The notes: generated from the sequence alone by a model not told the origin. DNA of 64,000 bases from Paractinoplanes ferrugineus (GCF_016862195.1 NZ_BOMM01000060.1:62001-126000), one strand, 5' to 3'. Shown: positions 44,429 to 53,932, numbered from the stretch's first letter. Program-made: numbers and translations.

Positions 44429-45412
44429 GTGACGATCACTCAGCAGAGGGGCGACGGGCCGCGACTTTCCGTAGTCGTACCCGTCTTCAACGAAGAGGAC
44501 GTGCTGCCGCTGTTCGCGGAGCGCATCCGCCCCGTACTCGATGCGCTCGGCGTTTCCTACGAGGTCCTGACCGTCGACGACGGCAGCCGCGACGCCACCC
44601 CGGTGGTACTCGACCTGATCCGCCGCGGCTGGCCGGAGCTACGGGTGGTGCGGCTGCGACGCAACAGCGGACACCAGAACGCGCTCACCGCCGGTCTGCA
44701 CCGCGCCCGCGGCGCCTATGTCGTCAGCATCGACGTGGACCTGCAGGATCCGCCCGAGGTCATCGCCGAGATGCTGCGGCTGGCCGAGACGCAGGGTCTC
44801 GACGTGGTGCACGGCGTGCGGACGGACCGCAGCACCGACACCCCGTTCAAGCGGTGGACGGCGGGTCTCTACTACCGGGTCGTGCGGCGGGTGGCGGGCT
44901 CGCCCGTACCGTCGAATGCCGGGGATTTCCGGCTGCTGAGCCGGACCGCCGTGGACGCGCTCGTCGACCTGCCCGAACACCTGCCGGTGTACCGCCTGCT
45001 GGTGCCGTGGCTGGGCCTGCCCAGCGGCGAGGTGACCTATGCGCGGGCGCGGCGCGCGGCCGGCCGGTCGAAATATCCGCTGGCCAAGATGGTTCGCCTG
45101 GCGATCGACAGCCTCACCGGCTTCTCGGCCGCGCCGCTGCGGCTCGCGACGTGGCTGGGCTGCGCCGGGATCGTCCTGTGCGGGCTGCTCGCGGCCGTCG
45201 TCGTCGGCCTGCACCTGTGGGGCAACGTGGTGCCGGGCTGGGCGTCGATCATCGTGGCGATGGTGTTCCTCGGCGCCCTCCAGCTGTTGTGCCTGGGCCT
45301 GCTCGGGGAGTACGTGGCCCGGATCTTCACCACGTTGCAGGGCCGGCCGTCCTATGTGGTCGCGGCGGACTCGTTCCTCGACGAGCGCCCCTACGCGGCG
45401 AGCCGCCGATGA
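44429..45412 (+). CDS. Polyprenol-phosphate glycosyltransferase (family 2, two C-terminal TM segments)
   Basis: 327 residues from GTG 44429. GT-A core: LSVVVPVFNEEDVLPLF, LTVDDGSRDAT, SIDVDLQDPPEVI and the SNAGDFRLLSRTAVDAL stretch typical of DPM1/ArnC/GtrB-like enzymes. Two membrane helices lie at about residues 245-300. It moves a sugar from a nucleotide donor onto polyprenyl phosphate at the membrane. The next gene overlaps by 4 bp (ATGA) and encodes a matching GT-C transferase. Confidence 0.92.
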   Translation: MTITQQRGDGPRLSVVVPVFNEEDVLPLFAERIRPVLDALGVSYEVLTVDDGSRDATPVVLDLIRRGWPELRVVRLRRNSGHQNALTAGLHRARGAYVVSIDVDLQDPPEVIAEMLRLAETQGLDVVHGVRTDRSTDTPFKRWTAGLYYRVVRRVAGSPVPSNAGDFRLLSRTAVDALVDLPEHLPVYRLLVPWLGLPSGEVTYARARRAAGRSKYPLAKMVRLAIDSLTGFSAAPLRLATWLGCAGIVLCGLLAAVVVGLHLWGNVVPGWASIIVAMVFLGALQLLCLGLLGEYVARIFTTLQGRPSYVVAADSFLDERPYAASRR

Positions 45413-46575
45413 CCGCCGTCCTGTCCCCGCCCCGGACCGCACCGGGGATAGTCCGGGCGCCGCGGCCGCTCGCCGCCCGCCGGCCGTGGCGGGCCGCGTT
45501 CCTGGCCGCCGGTGCGGTCTGGTCCGTCCTGACCGTCGTGCACCTCGCCGTGAGCGCCCTGTCCTGGCTGCCCACCAAGGGTCCCGCGACCGGCGTCCTG
45601 CTGCACTGGAACAACTGGGACGCCATCCACTACGTGCGGATCGCCGAGAGCGGCTACCACCTGGGCCCCGGGTTCCCGGCGTTCTTCCCGCTCTATCCGC
45701 TGCTCATCAAGCTGGCCGGCGGCGGCATGACGGGCGCCCTGATCGTCGCCAACGTCGCCGCCCTCGGTGCCCTGGCCGTCCTGCACCGGCTGGCCGAGCA
45801 CGAGTTCGGACCGGCCGTGGCCCAGCGTGCGACCTGGTACCTGGCCGCCTTCCCGACCGGCTTCTTCCTGTTCATCGGCTACAACGAATCGCTGTTCATC
45901 CTGCTCGTCGTCGGCGCCCTCTACGCCGCCCGGCGCGGCCACTGGTGGCTGGCCGGGGCCCTCGGCGCGCTGTCGTCGGGCACCCGGCTGTTCGGCGTGC
46001 TGCTGCTGGCCCCGCTGGCCATCGAGTACCTGCGGCAGAACCGCCGGCTGCGCCCCGACGTGCTCGGGCTCGCCCTGGTGCCGCTGGGCGTCGTCGCCTA
46101 CAGCGTCTACTGCAAGCTCGAGCTGGGCCACTGGCTGCAGTTCAGCATCGCCCAGGACCAGTGGGGCCGCCGCTACACGTTCCCGGGCGAGGCGTGGCTG
46201 ATCTCGGTGCGGCAGATGACCGAGCACGGCCTGCTGTCCCGGCCCGGGCTGGGGGCGCTGCTCGACGCCGGCACGGTCCTGCTCGCGGTGGTGCTGCTGA
46301 TCCTGTGCGTGTCCGGCCCGTTCCGGTTCCGGCGCGACCAGATGTACCTCGTCGTGTACGGCGCGCTCACCCTGCTGCTGCTGATGTCCACCGAGGTCGG
46401 TGGCCGGTCGATGCAGTCGTCGGCGCGCTACGCGATGGAGGCGATCGCGATCTTCCTGGTGCTGGCCCGGATGGGCGCCCACCAGATCGTCGACCGTACG
46501 GTGCTGGTCGTCGGGGTGGCGTTGCAGGCCGTCCTCCTGGTGGTCTTCATGGCCGGCGGCTTCCTCGTCGGCTGA
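45409..46575 (+). CDS. PIG-V-like (GT-C) mannosyltransferase, integral membrane
   Basis: 388 residues from ATG 45409. About ten membrane segments. The first outer loop has NNWDAIHYVRIAESGY, then FPAFFPLYPLLIKLA, resembling PF04188 (PIG-V) proteins, where the D next to the first TM is catalytic. It would take sugar from polyprenyl-phosphate made by the partner upstream and add it to a lipid or protein outside. Translationally coupled to that gene. Confidence 0.85.
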   Translation: MTAVLSPPRTAPGIVRAPRPLAARRPWRAAFLAAGAVWSVLTVVHLAVSALSWLPTKGPATGVLLHWNNWDAIHYVRIAESGYHLGPGFPAFFPLYPLLIKLAGGGMTGALIVANVAALGALAVLHRLAEHEFGPAVAQRATWYLAAFPTGFFLFIGYNESLFILLVVGALYAARRGHWWLAGALGALSSGTRLFGVLLLAPLAIEYLRQNRRLRPDVLGLALVPLGVVAYSVYCKLELGHWLQFSIAQDQWGRRYTFPGEAWLISVRQMTEHGLLSRPGLGALLDAGTVLLAVVLLILCVSGPFRFRRDQMYLVVYGALTLLLLMSTEVGGRSMQSSARYAMEAIAIFLVLARMGAHQIVDRTVLVVGVALQAVLLVVFMAGGFLVG

Positions 46576-46584
46576 CCACTGCCG

Positions 46585-46637
46585 TTTCCTGTCGGGCCCC
46601 GCGGCTGCAGTTTTCTGTCGTACCCCGCGGTTACAGT
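46585..46637 (+). repeat. 26-bp direct repeat before the DUF1963-like gene
   Basis: Two adjoining copies (46585-46611 and 46611-46637) match at 22 of 27 positions, both containing CTGTCG and CCCCGCGG. They lie 36-88 bp upstream of the next start codon. Confidence 0.55.
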
Positions 46638-46672
46638 GCCCCGATCAGGTCGACCGCACGGGGAGGGTCCAC

Positions 46673-47497
46673 ATGGGAAGCATCGGCACGCCGCCGCCAC
46701 CGCTCGATGTCCAGGGGGCGTTTCCGGAGTTCGCCGGCCGATGGCGGACCACGGTGCGATTGCATCCGCGGCGCGCCGAGCCCGGGGTGCGGGACAGCTC
46801 GCTGGGCGGGCCGCTGCTGTGGCCGGCTGACGAGGCCTGGCCGGTGTGCACGTCCGAGGAGGACCACGACGAACCGATCGGCATGGTCCCGGTGCTGCAG
46901 ATCTTCGCCCGGGAGGTGCCCGAGCCGGCGTTCCCCGCCGGCACCGACGTCCTGCAGTTGCTGTGGTGCCCGGCACTGCACGACGACGACTGCCGGACGC
47001 TGCCGCTCGTGCGGTGGCGTACCGAGGCCGCGCTCGGCGAGCTGCTCGACAACCCCGGGCCGCCGGACGACGACGACGTCGAGGACGGCCACGTGCCGGC
47101 GGCATGCGCCGTCAGTCCCGAGCGCGTCCGCGAGCTGCCCCAGGCCTGGGAGCTCGACGACGACCTGCGCGACCGGGTCCAGGCGTGGGCGCAGGAGCGG
47201 GGCTGGAGCTACTTCGCGCACCTCAGCGTCGCCGGCGGCACCAAGGTGGGCGGCTGGCCGGAGTGGATCCAGGACCCGCAATGGCCGGTGTGCGACTGCG
47301 GCACCACCATGTCGCACCTGCTCACCGTCTCCTCCGCGGAGTGGGACGGCGAGTCGTGGCGCCGGTGGAGCCCGGCGGGCACCCCGGCGGGCGGCCGGGA
47401 CGCCGGCCTGTGCCTCGGCGACGTCGGCGCGAACTACTTCTTCACCTGCCCGCGCTGCCCCGGCGAGCCTCCCACCATGGTCTTCCAGTGCTCCTGA
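46673..47497 (+). CDS. DUF1963-like protein
   Basis: 274 residues from ATG 46673 with GGGGAGGG upstream. SSLGGPLLWPADEAWPVC is the DUF1963/YwqG-type opening, followed by VLQIFAREVPEPAFPAGTDVLQLLWCP. The C-terminus has a Cys-rich set (CDCGTTMSHLL, FTCPRCPGEPP, FQCS) that could bind zinc. Function unknown. Confidence 0.75.
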   Translation: MGSIGTPPPPLDVQGAFPEFAGRWRTTVRLHPRRAEPGVRDSSLGGPLLWPADEAWPVCTSEEDHDEPIGMVPVLQIFAREVPEPAFPAGTDVLQLLWCPALHDDDCRTLPLVRWRTEAALGELLDNPGPPDDDDVEDGHVPAACAVSPERVRELPQAWELDDDLRDRVQAWAQERGWSYFAHLSVAGGTKVGGWPEWIQDPQWPVCDCGTTMSHLLTVSSAEWDGESWRRWSPAGTPAGGRDAGLCLGDVGANYFFTCPRCPGEPPTMVFQCS

Positions 47498-47505
47498 GCA
47501 CGCCC

Positions 47506-48222
47506 TCACTCGCGGACGCGGGCCCGCGGCGGCCTCGGCACCAGGGCAGGAACCCGGCGGGCGTAATCGTCGTAGTCGACCGTGAGGTGTCGGCGCAGGT
47601 CCCGTTCCTCGTAACGGATGCCGACCAGGAGGTAACCGGTCGACGACAGCGCGAAGAGCAGATGGCCCACCGACATGTGCGGCGTCGCCCAGAAGGTGAT
47701 GGTCAGGCCCAGCATCATCGGGTGGCGCAGCCAGGCGTAGAGGCGCCTCTCGGTGAACTCCGGCGGCTGATAGGAACGGCCGCGCCAAGGCGCCCAGGCC
47801 TGTTTCAGGCCGAGGAAATCGGCGTGGTCGACGCCGAACGTCGACCAGACCACCAGGATCCAGCCGGCCCCGTAGATGCCCCAGATCCACTCCTGGTCGA
47901 CGTCCCACACCACCGCCGGGAGCGGCTGCCAGAAGCCGACAAGGGCGACCAGCAGAAGGCTGGCGACGAGCACGTAGGTGCTGCGCTCGGCCGAAGCCGG
48001 GATCAGCCGGGTCAACCGGCGCTTGAACCCGGCGCGGGCCATCACCGAGTGCTGGAGTGCGAAGGCGAGCAGCAGCCCGCTGTCGACGGCGAGCGTCACC
48101 CCCCACGGCCGCTCGGGCCCGGCGTCGATGCCGCCGGCCAGGAACACGATCGCCCAGGCCGAGCTGAGCAGGAACGCGGCGTACGCGACCACGGCGTACC
48201 CAAGAATGAACATGCCCTTCAT
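47506..48222 (-). CDS. mddA: Methanethiol S-methyltransferase, MddA-like
   Basis: 238 residues from ATG 48222; ATG 48288 would overlap the upstream gene and add 22 residues. About five to six membrane segments. The marks AFALQHSVMARAGFKRRLTRLIPASAERSTYVL, WSTFGVDHADFLGLKQAW, WLRHPMMLGLTITFWATPHMSVGHLLFA and EERDLRRHL...YDDYARRVP fit MddA in order. MddA methylates methanethiol with SAM to give dimethyl sulfide. It lies 41 bp after the hydrolase-LuxR regulator gene on the same strand. Confidence 0.85.
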   Translation of the reverse strand: MKGMFILGYAVVAYAAFLLSSAWAIVFLAGGIDAGPERPWGVTLAVDSGLLLAFALQHSVMARAGFKRRLTRLIPASAERSTYVLVASLLLVALVGFWQPLPAVVWDVDQEWIWGIYGAGWILVVWSTFGVDHADFLGLKQAWAPWRGRSYQPPEFTERRLYAWLRHPMMLGLTITFWATPHMSVGHLLFALSSTGYLLVGIRYEERDLRRHLTVDYDDYARRVPALVPRPPRARVRE

Positions 48223-48262
48223 CGTGGGCTCGGGAGCGGCCGGGAACAGGCCGGAAAATACC

Positions 48263-49336
48263 TCAGTCCGCGCCGGCGGTGGCGGCATACCAGGCGGCGA
48301 TCTGCGCCCGCGACCGGAAGTCCATGCGGTAGCGGATGCGTTCGACGTGCGCCTCGGCCGACCGTTCGGCGATGCCCAGCCGCTCGCCGATCTCGCGGTT
48401 GGTGCAGCCCTGGGCGATCAACGCGGCCACCTCCCGCTGTCTCGGGGTGAGGGTGGGCGCGGCGCCGCGGTGCTTCTTGGGCAGCCCCAGGAATTCGCGG
48501 ACGACGCGGGTCAGCGGCCGCGTGTCGCCGATGTAGGGCAGGTGCGACCGGCCCGGGATCACCTCCCGGCGGGCGTGCGGGATCCCGTCGGCCAGCCGCA
48601 GGCCCTGCTCGAGCGGGGCGGCCCGGTCCCGGTCCCGGTGCACGACGAGAACCGGCGCCGCGATGCGCGGCAGAAGATCGAGGACGTCGATGGTGTACGC
48701 CATCGCGAGCATCGCCCCCGCCATCTCGGCAGTGGCCGATTCCCGCTGGTAGCGGGCGAACGCCGTCCTGGTCGCGGCGTCGGCGTCGGGCGCGAAGACG
48801 TCGGTGAGCAGGTCCGAGGCGAGCCCCCAGTGCTGCCGGACCAGGCCGAGCACGTGCTGCTGGATCGCCGGCGCGGCGACGTCGGCGCCGCGTGGCCAGC
48901 CGCCGTAGAGCACGAGCCTCGCCACGGTCTCCGGGTGCGTCGCCGCCCAGGCGACCGCGACCGGCGCTCCGAGCGAGATGCCCATGACGTCGAACCGGGG
49001 CGAACCGGCCGCCCCGACGACCGCCCCGACCACCGCCTCGAGCGCATCGAGCTCGTCCGCCGGCGTGTAGCTCGCCGGCCCGTCCGCACCGCCCGGCCCG
49101 TCCGCACCGCCCGGGGCGGCGGTGGACAGGCCGCAGCCGGGTTTGTCGTAGCGGATCAGGGTCCGGCCGTCGGACAGGGCCTCGAAGAACGCGCGCTCGG
49201 CCGGTAGCGCCCAGCTGAGCTCCAGGTGACCGAGCCACCCGGACACGTAGACGAGGGGCGGCCCCGCCCCCGCCACCGCGTAGGCGATGCGCGCCCCGCG
49301 AGCCGAGGTCACCGTCGCGATCCGCTGCCCCATCAC
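48263..49336 (-). CDS. Alpha/beta-hydrolase fused to a LuxR-type DNA-binding domain
   Basis: 357 residues. Residues 1-285 form an alpha/beta hydrolase: RYDKPGCGLS, nucleophile GISLG (Ser121), VVHRDRDRAAP and GRSHLPY (likely His). Residues 290-355 are a GerE/LuxR helix-turn-helix (TLTPRQREVAALIAQGCTNREIGERLGIAERSAEAHV). A short tandem GGADGPGGADGP lies near residue 78. The catalytic triad looks intact, so it may act on, or just bind, an ester-like signal. It precedes mddA in the same direction. Confidence 0.88.
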   Translation of the reverse strand: MMGQRIATVTSARGARIAYAVAGAGPPLVYVSGWLGHLELSWALPAERAFFEALSDGRTLIRYDKPGCGLSTAAPGGADGPGGADGPASYTPADELDALEAVVGAVVGAAGSPRFDVMGISLGAPVAVAWAATHPETVARLVLYGGWPRGADVAAPAIQQHVLGLVRQHWGLASDLLTDVFAPDADAATRTAFARYQRESATAEMAGAMLAMAYTIDVLDLLPRIAAPVLVVHRDRDRAAPLEQGLRLADGIPHARREVIPGRSHLPYIGDTRPLTRVVREFLGLPKKHRGAAPTLTPRQREVAALIAQGCTNREIGERLGIAERSAEAHVERIRYRMDFRSRAQIAAWYAATAGAD

Positions 49337-49447
49337 GCCAGTCTCACCCCGCCGCCGACGGTCTCGCGCGGCGGGGTCGCGCGGCCGATGCGGGGCCGGG
49401 CGGGGCTGGGGCGGGCCGGGACGTGACTGTCCCGGCCCGCCTCGCCG

Positions 49448-51265
49448 TCACGGGTTGGCGACCACCCCGCCGAACTTCACGACGAGCTTGCCGGTGGAGT
49501 CGAAGGCCCAGGTCAGCGCGCCGGTGTAGGCGGAGCAGCGGGAGCCGTTCGTGCCGGACCAGAACTGGTTCGAGCTGTCGGCGGTGCCGATGATCCGGTC
49601 GTTGGTGCCACTGGACGTACGGCATGAGGTGTTGCCGGTGAAGGTCGAGGTTCCGCCGTCGAAGTTGAAGTTGCGCTGCGTGTTGTCGACGGCCACGTTG
49701 TGCGCGATCGTCATGGAACCCGGGTTGCTGTTGAAGGTGAAGCCGTGCTTGCCGTTACGGACGGCGAAGCTGCGGCGGACGATGTGGTTCACCGCGATGT
49801 CCTCGCCGCCCAGCTTGAAGCCGTTGCGGTCGCCGGCACCGGCCTGGGAGCCGTCACTGAGGGTGCCGTTGTTGTAGGACAGGGAGTCCTCGATCGTGAC
49901 CGGCGCGATCGCGCCGGTGTCGGACTTGGTGTAGAGGTCCCAGCCGTCGTCGATGTTGTTGTGGCTCACCGCGTACCGGAAGACGTTTCCGGTGCCCACC
50001 GTGAGCTTCGCGGCGAAGCCGTCGGCGTCCTCGCCGTCGGAGTCGGCGTTGTCGTGTGATTCGGCCGAGAGCACGAGGTTGCCGGCGGGCCACTGGCTGC
50101 TCGGGGTGTCCGAGGCGAGCCGGGAGATCTGCAGGCCGCTGTCACGGTTGAAGCGGGTGACCGTACGTTCGATGATGTTGTCGCTGCCGCCGACGAAGAT
50201 GCCGTTGTCGCCGGCCCGCTCGACCACCAGCCCGGACACCCGCCAGTAGTTGCCGTTGAGGGCGAGCCCGCGCGCCGCCGGGTCCTCGGCCTGCGCCGAG
50301 AAGTTCAGGACCGGAGTCTCGCCGGGGTACGCGGTGAGCGTCTTGCGGGCGGCGGCGGTTCCGTTGTTGCCGGCGGCGATGGTCTGCGTGGCCGAGTAGG
50401 AGTAGGTGCCGCCCCGCAGGTAGATCGTTCCGCCGGCGGCGATCCGGGTGACCGCCGAGGCGAGCGTGGTGGGCGCCGCCTGGGTGCCGGCCGCCGAGTC
50501 GGTGCCGCCGGGCGCGACATAGAGGGCGCCCGCGGTGGGCGGGGTGGTGGGCGGAACCGTGGGCGAGGCGGTGGGTGAAACCGTGGGCGAGGCGGTGGGC
50601 GGCGACGTCGGTGCCGTCGTCGGGGCCGGGCCGCCGGCGTCGTCGACCACGAGGTCGTCGAAGCGGCCGGCCGCGTGCTCGGTCAGCAGGCCGATGCGAC
50701 CGGAACTGATCGTGCTGTCCGAGGCGCTGCCGACGCTCGTACCGTTGACGGTTCCGCTGATCGTCGTGCCGTTCACCGAGAGCTTGAGCGTGTAGAACGT
50801 CGACGTCGAGATCGTCTGGGCGAGGCTGCCGAGAACCGTGACGGCGCTGCCGTTCATGGCCTCCAGTTGCACCTTGTTGCTCGCGGTGAGGGACAGCCGG
50901 TACATCTTGGTGGCCCCGGCGGCGCGGGCGGCGATCGCGACGACGCCGGCGCCGCTCGCGAACGAGGTCGCCTTCACCCGGGCCTGGACCGAGTAGTTCG
51001 TCCAACTCGTCTGGCCGGCGAAGTCCCGGGCCCGTTCCGAGGTGGCGTCGGACTGCTGCAGGACCCGGGTGCCGTCGGAGACGATCGACCAGGTGCCGCC
51101 CGATTTCGACCAGCCGGAGGTGCTGCCGTTCTCGAAGTCGGCGCTGAGGACGGTGGCCGCCTCGGCGTTCGTGACGGTGACGAACAGGCCCGCCGCTACC
51201 AGCGTGGCCAGACCGCCGACACCGGCCAGCCGGCGGATCCGGCGGGCGCGTGGGTGTGGTGTCAT
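49448..51265 (-). CDS. Secreted family 9 pectate lyase with N-terminal binding domain
   Basis: 605 residues from ATG 51265, with AAGGAG upstream. Signal peptide (RRLAGVGGLATLVAAGLFVTVTNAEAA). Residues 38-212 are a concanavalin-like sandwich (FENGSTSGWSKSGGTWSIV...). A Thr/Pro linker follows (repeated SPTA/SPTV, PPTTPPT). Residues 245-605 are a parallel beta-helix with SHDNADSDGEDADGFAAKL and SHNNIDDGWDLY, matching the calcium-binding Asp cluster and catalytic Lys region of PL9 (Pel9A). It cleaves polygalacturonate outside the cell. Confidence 0.9.
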   Translation of the reverse strand: MTPHPRARRIRRLAGVGGLATLVAAGLFVTVTNAEAATVLSADFENGSTSGWSKSGGTWSIVSDGTRVLQQSDATSERARDFAGQTSWTNYSVQARVKATSFASGAGVVAIAARAAGATKMYRLSLTASNKVQLEAMNGSAVTVLGSLAQTISTSTFYTLKLSVNGTTISGTVNGTSVGSASDSTISSGRIGLLTEHAAGRFDDLVVDDAGGPAPTTAPTSPPTASPTVSPTASPTVPPTTPPTAGALYVAPGGTDSAAGTQAAPTTLASAVTRIAAGGTIYLRGGTYSYSATQTIAAGNNGTAAARKTLTAYPGETPVLNFSAQAEDPAARGLALNGNYWRVSGLVVERAGDNGIFVGGSDNIIERTVTRFNRDSGLQISRLASDTPSSQWPAGNLVLSAESHDNADSDGEDADGFAAKLTVGTGNVFRYAVSHNNIDDGWDLYTKSDTGAIAPVTIEDSLSYNNGTLSDGSQAGAGDRNGFKLGGEDIAVNHIVRRSFAVRNGKHGFTFNSNPGSMTIAHNVAVDNTQRNFNFDGGTSTFTGNTSCRTSSGTNDRIIGTADSSNQFWSGTNGSRCSAYTGALTWAFDSTGKLVVKFGGVVANP

Positions 51266-51457
51266 GCGCTTTTTCTCCTTGTCGCAAATGGAGGCCGCCG
51301 GGGAGTGCTCGGACGCGGACTGTGGCAACAGAATGAGGCGGCTCGAACGCCACCACCCGGGAATAGTCCGCACCGGATTAATCCATAATGGCCGGGGGCC
51401 GACGGCTCCGGGGACGGGTATTTCATCTCGGAATCTCCCACCACCGATATACACACG
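51266..51457 (-). promoter_or_regulatory. AT-rich leader upstream of the pectate lyase
   Basis: 192 bp between the MFS stop and the pectate lyase start. Around 51440-51480 base composition drops well below the local GC, with runs such as ATATACACACGTCAATGAAT on the plus strand. This is where the pectate lyase promoter should lie; I could not fix -35/-10 boxes. Confidence 0.4.
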
Positions 51458-52636
51458 TCAATGAATATGATTTGCAGGTTTGTTGCATCGTGAATTCGCG
51501 GCGCGGCTGTCGGCGATCAACAGGACCAGGGCGGCCACCACCAGCAGGCCACCGGCCGGCGCGATCGAACGCGACCCGGGCAGGGCCAGCAGTGCGCCGC
51601 CGGCCAGCGAACCGGCCGCGATGCCCAGGTTGAACGCCGTGCCGAGGGTGGCCGAGGCGACGTCGGTGCTACCCGGGGCGAGTTGGAACATGCGGTTCTG
51701 CAACGACGTGGCATAAGCGGCGTAGGCCAGCCCGGAACCACCGAGCAGCACGCCCGCAAGTGGCTTGGAACCGCCCACCGCGAACAGGCCCAGCAGGGCG
51801 AACGCGCCGACCGCGAGCGGGACTGCCATCGAGGCGACCGGGTGCGCGTCAAGGGTGCGGGACACCGCGAGGGTGCCGACCGCACCGGCGACCCCGGACA
51901 CGAACAGCAGCGGCGCGAGGGCGCCGGCCCCGAACCCGGCGACGTCGAGCAGGAACGGCGTCACATAGGTGGTGAAGGTCAGGAACCCGGTGATCCCGAT
52001 CGCGGTGACCACCACCAGGATCCGGAAGCGGCGGCGATCGGGGGTGGTGCCGCGGGCCGCCCCGCCCTCGGCCGGCACGGCCGACGGAAGCAGCACCGCC
52101 ACCGCTGTCGCGGCCGCCACCCCGGCCACGGCCATCAGGAAGAACGCGGTCCGCCAGCCGGCCTGCTGGCCCAGCCAGGTGCACAACGGCACGCCGAGCA
52201 CCGGGGCGAGGGCCGGCCCGAACCCGAAGACCGCGACGACCCGGCCCCGGCGCTCGACCGGGAACAGCCCGGTCACGGCGGGCGGGGCGACCGACCAGAA
52301 GAGCGCCTGGGTGAGCGCGGTGATCAGCCGGGAGCCGGCCAGGATCTCGTACGTCGAGGCCAGCGCGCCGGCGACGTTCGCGACCGCGAACAGCAGCATC
52401 GCGACGGTGAGCAGCTGACGCCGCGGCACCCGCTGGGTGAGCAGGGCCAGCGGGATGGACGCGAGCACGACCACGAGGGCGTAACCGCTGACCAGCAGCC
52501 CCACCTGCGACCGGGACCGGCCGAGGTCGGGTGCGATCACGGTGAGCAGCCCGATCGGCAGCAGCTCGGTGGTGACGAACGTGAACGCCGACAGCGACAG
52601 AACCCCGAGGACAGCCCGGGCGCGGCGCGACGTCAT
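51458..52636 (-). CDS. MFS transporter, DHA1 type
   Basis: 392 residues, about 12 membrane segments. GLLVSGYALVVVLASIPLALLTQRVPRRQLL carries the loop 2-3 region and GFGPALAPVLGVPL a motif C-like stretch of drug or sugar efflux pumps (AraJ/Cmr class). It is divergent from a second MFS gene. Substrate unknown. Confidence 0.88.
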   Translation of the reverse strand: MTSRRARAVLGVLSLSAFTFVTTELLPIGLLTVIAPDLGRSRSQVGLLVSGYALVVVLASIPLALLTQRVPRRQLLTVAMLLFAVANVAGALASTYEILAGSRLITALTQALFWSVAPPAVTGLFPVERRGRVVAVFGFGPALAPVLGVPLCTWLGQQAGWRTAFFLMAVAGVAAATAVAVLLPSAVPAEGGAARGTTPDRRRFRILVVVTAIGITGFLTFTTYVTPFLLDVAGFGAGALAPLLFVSGVAGAVGTLAVSRTLDAHPVASMAVPLAVGAFALLGLFAVGGSKPLAGVLLGGSGLAYAAYATSLQNRMFQLAPGSTDVASATLGTAFNLGIAAGSLAGGALLALPGSRSIAPAGGLLVVAALVLLIADSRAANSRCNKPANHIH

Positions 52637-52698
52637 GCCGCCATCATGCCCATTTTTCGCCGTACCCCGGCCGGGCCCGGCGCTCGATAGGGTGGGAC

Positions 52699-53895
52699 AT
52701 GATCACCCTCGATCGCCTCCAGCGCCGCACCCTCACCGTCGTCATGGCGTCCCAGGTGTTCAGCGGGGCCGGGCTGGCCGCCGGCGTCACCGTCGGGGCG
52801 CTGCTCGCCGAGAGCATGTTCGACACGGCAAGCCTGTCGGGGCTGCCGGTGGCGCTGTTCACGTTCGGCTCGGCGGTCGCGGCACTCGGGGTCGGGCGCC
52901 TTTCGCAGCGTCTCGGCCGGCGGGCCGGGCTGGCCGCCGGCTACGCCACCGGCGCGACCGGCGGGGTGGGGGTCGTCGTCGCGGCGGCCCTGGGCAGCGT
53001 GCCGCTGCTGCTCATCTGCTTCCTGGTGTACGGGGCGGGTACCGCCACCAACCTGCAGGCCCGGTACGCCGGCACCGACCTGGCCGAACCGGCGCGGCGC
53101 GGCCGGGCGGTCAGTTCCGTGCTGGTGGCGACCACCTTCGGGGCCGTGGCCGGGCCCAACCTCGTCGCGGTGACCGGGCGGATCGCCGCCCACTTCGGGA
53201 TTCCGCCCCTGGCCGGGCCGTTCGCGCTCGCCGCCCTCGCGTACAGCATCGCCGGCCTGCTGCTCTTCGCCCTGCTGCGGCCCGATCCGTTGCTCGCCGC
53301 CCGCGCCCGGCCGGCTCCCGTCGCCCCGGCCGAGGGCGGGCGCCCGCGCGGGCCCGGCCTCGTCGCCGGCGCCGTCACCATGATCCTCACCCAGCTGGTG
53401 ATGGTCGCGGTGATGACGATGACGCCCGTGCACATGCGGGCCCACGGGCACGGCCTCGGCGCGACCGGCCTCGTGATCGCCGTCCACATCGCCGCCATGT
53501 ACCTCCCGTCGTTCGTGACCGGCTACCTGGTCGACCGGGTGGGCCGCGTCCCGGTCGCGATCGCCGCCGGCGCGACCCTGCTGGCCGCCGGCATCGTGTC
53601 CGCGCTCGCCCCGGCCGACTCCGTCCCGGTCCTGGCCGTCGCGCTCGCCCTGCTCGGCCTCGGCTGGAACCTGGGCCTGGTCGCCGGCACCGCGATGACC
53701 GCCGACTCGGCCGACCCGGCCACCCAGGGCCTCGTCGACCTGTGCGTGGCCCTGGCCGGCGCGGGCGGTGGCATCGCGAGCGGCTTCGTCATGGCGGCCA
53801 CGAGCTACTCGACCCTGTCCACCGCGGGCGGCCTGCTCGCCCTGGCAGTGATCCCGTTCGTGGCCGTCCAGGGCCGCCGACCCGCCCGACCCTGA
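52699..53895 (+). CDS. MFS transporter
   Basis: 398 residues, 12 predicted membrane segments. GVGRLSQRLGRRAGLAAGYATGATGG is the cytoplasmic loop 2-3 motif; GYLVDRVGRVPVAIAAG repeats it in the second half. Substrate unknown. Starts 62 bp from the divergent DHA1 gene. Confidence 0.88.
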   Translation: MITLDRLQRRTLTVVMASQVFSGAGLAAGVTVGALLAESMFDTASLSGLPVALFTFGSAVAALGVGRLSQRLGRRAGLAAGYATGATGGVGVVVAAALGSVPLLLICFLVYGAGTATNLQARYAGTDLAEPARRGRAVSSVLVATTFGAVAGPNLVAVTGRIAAHFGIPPLAGPFALAALAYSIAGLLLFALLRPDPLLAARARPAPVAPAEGGRPRGPGLVAGAVTMILTQLVMVAVMTMTPVHMRAHGHGLGATGLVIAVHIAAMYLPSFVTGYLVDRVGRVPVAIAAGATLLAAGIVSALAPADSVPVLAVALALLGLGWNLGLVAGTAMTADSADPATQGLVDLCVALAGAGGGIASGFVMAATSYSTLSTAGGLLALAVIPFVAVQGRRPARP

Positions 53896-53932
53896 CCCGC
53901 CCGGCCCTGACCCGCCCCACCGCTGACCCGCC
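53881..53932 (+). repeat. 15-16-bp tandem repeats at the end of the MFS gene
   Basis: Units of CTGACCCGCCC and close variants repeat three to four times, beginning inside the last codons of the MFS gene and running past its stop. Possibly a slippage track. Confidence 0.5.

Noticed and set aside
44239..44439. Upstream extension of the DinB-like protein
   Set aside because: It crosses the divergent promoter and inverted repeat and has no conserved-looking residues before the ATG at 44238.
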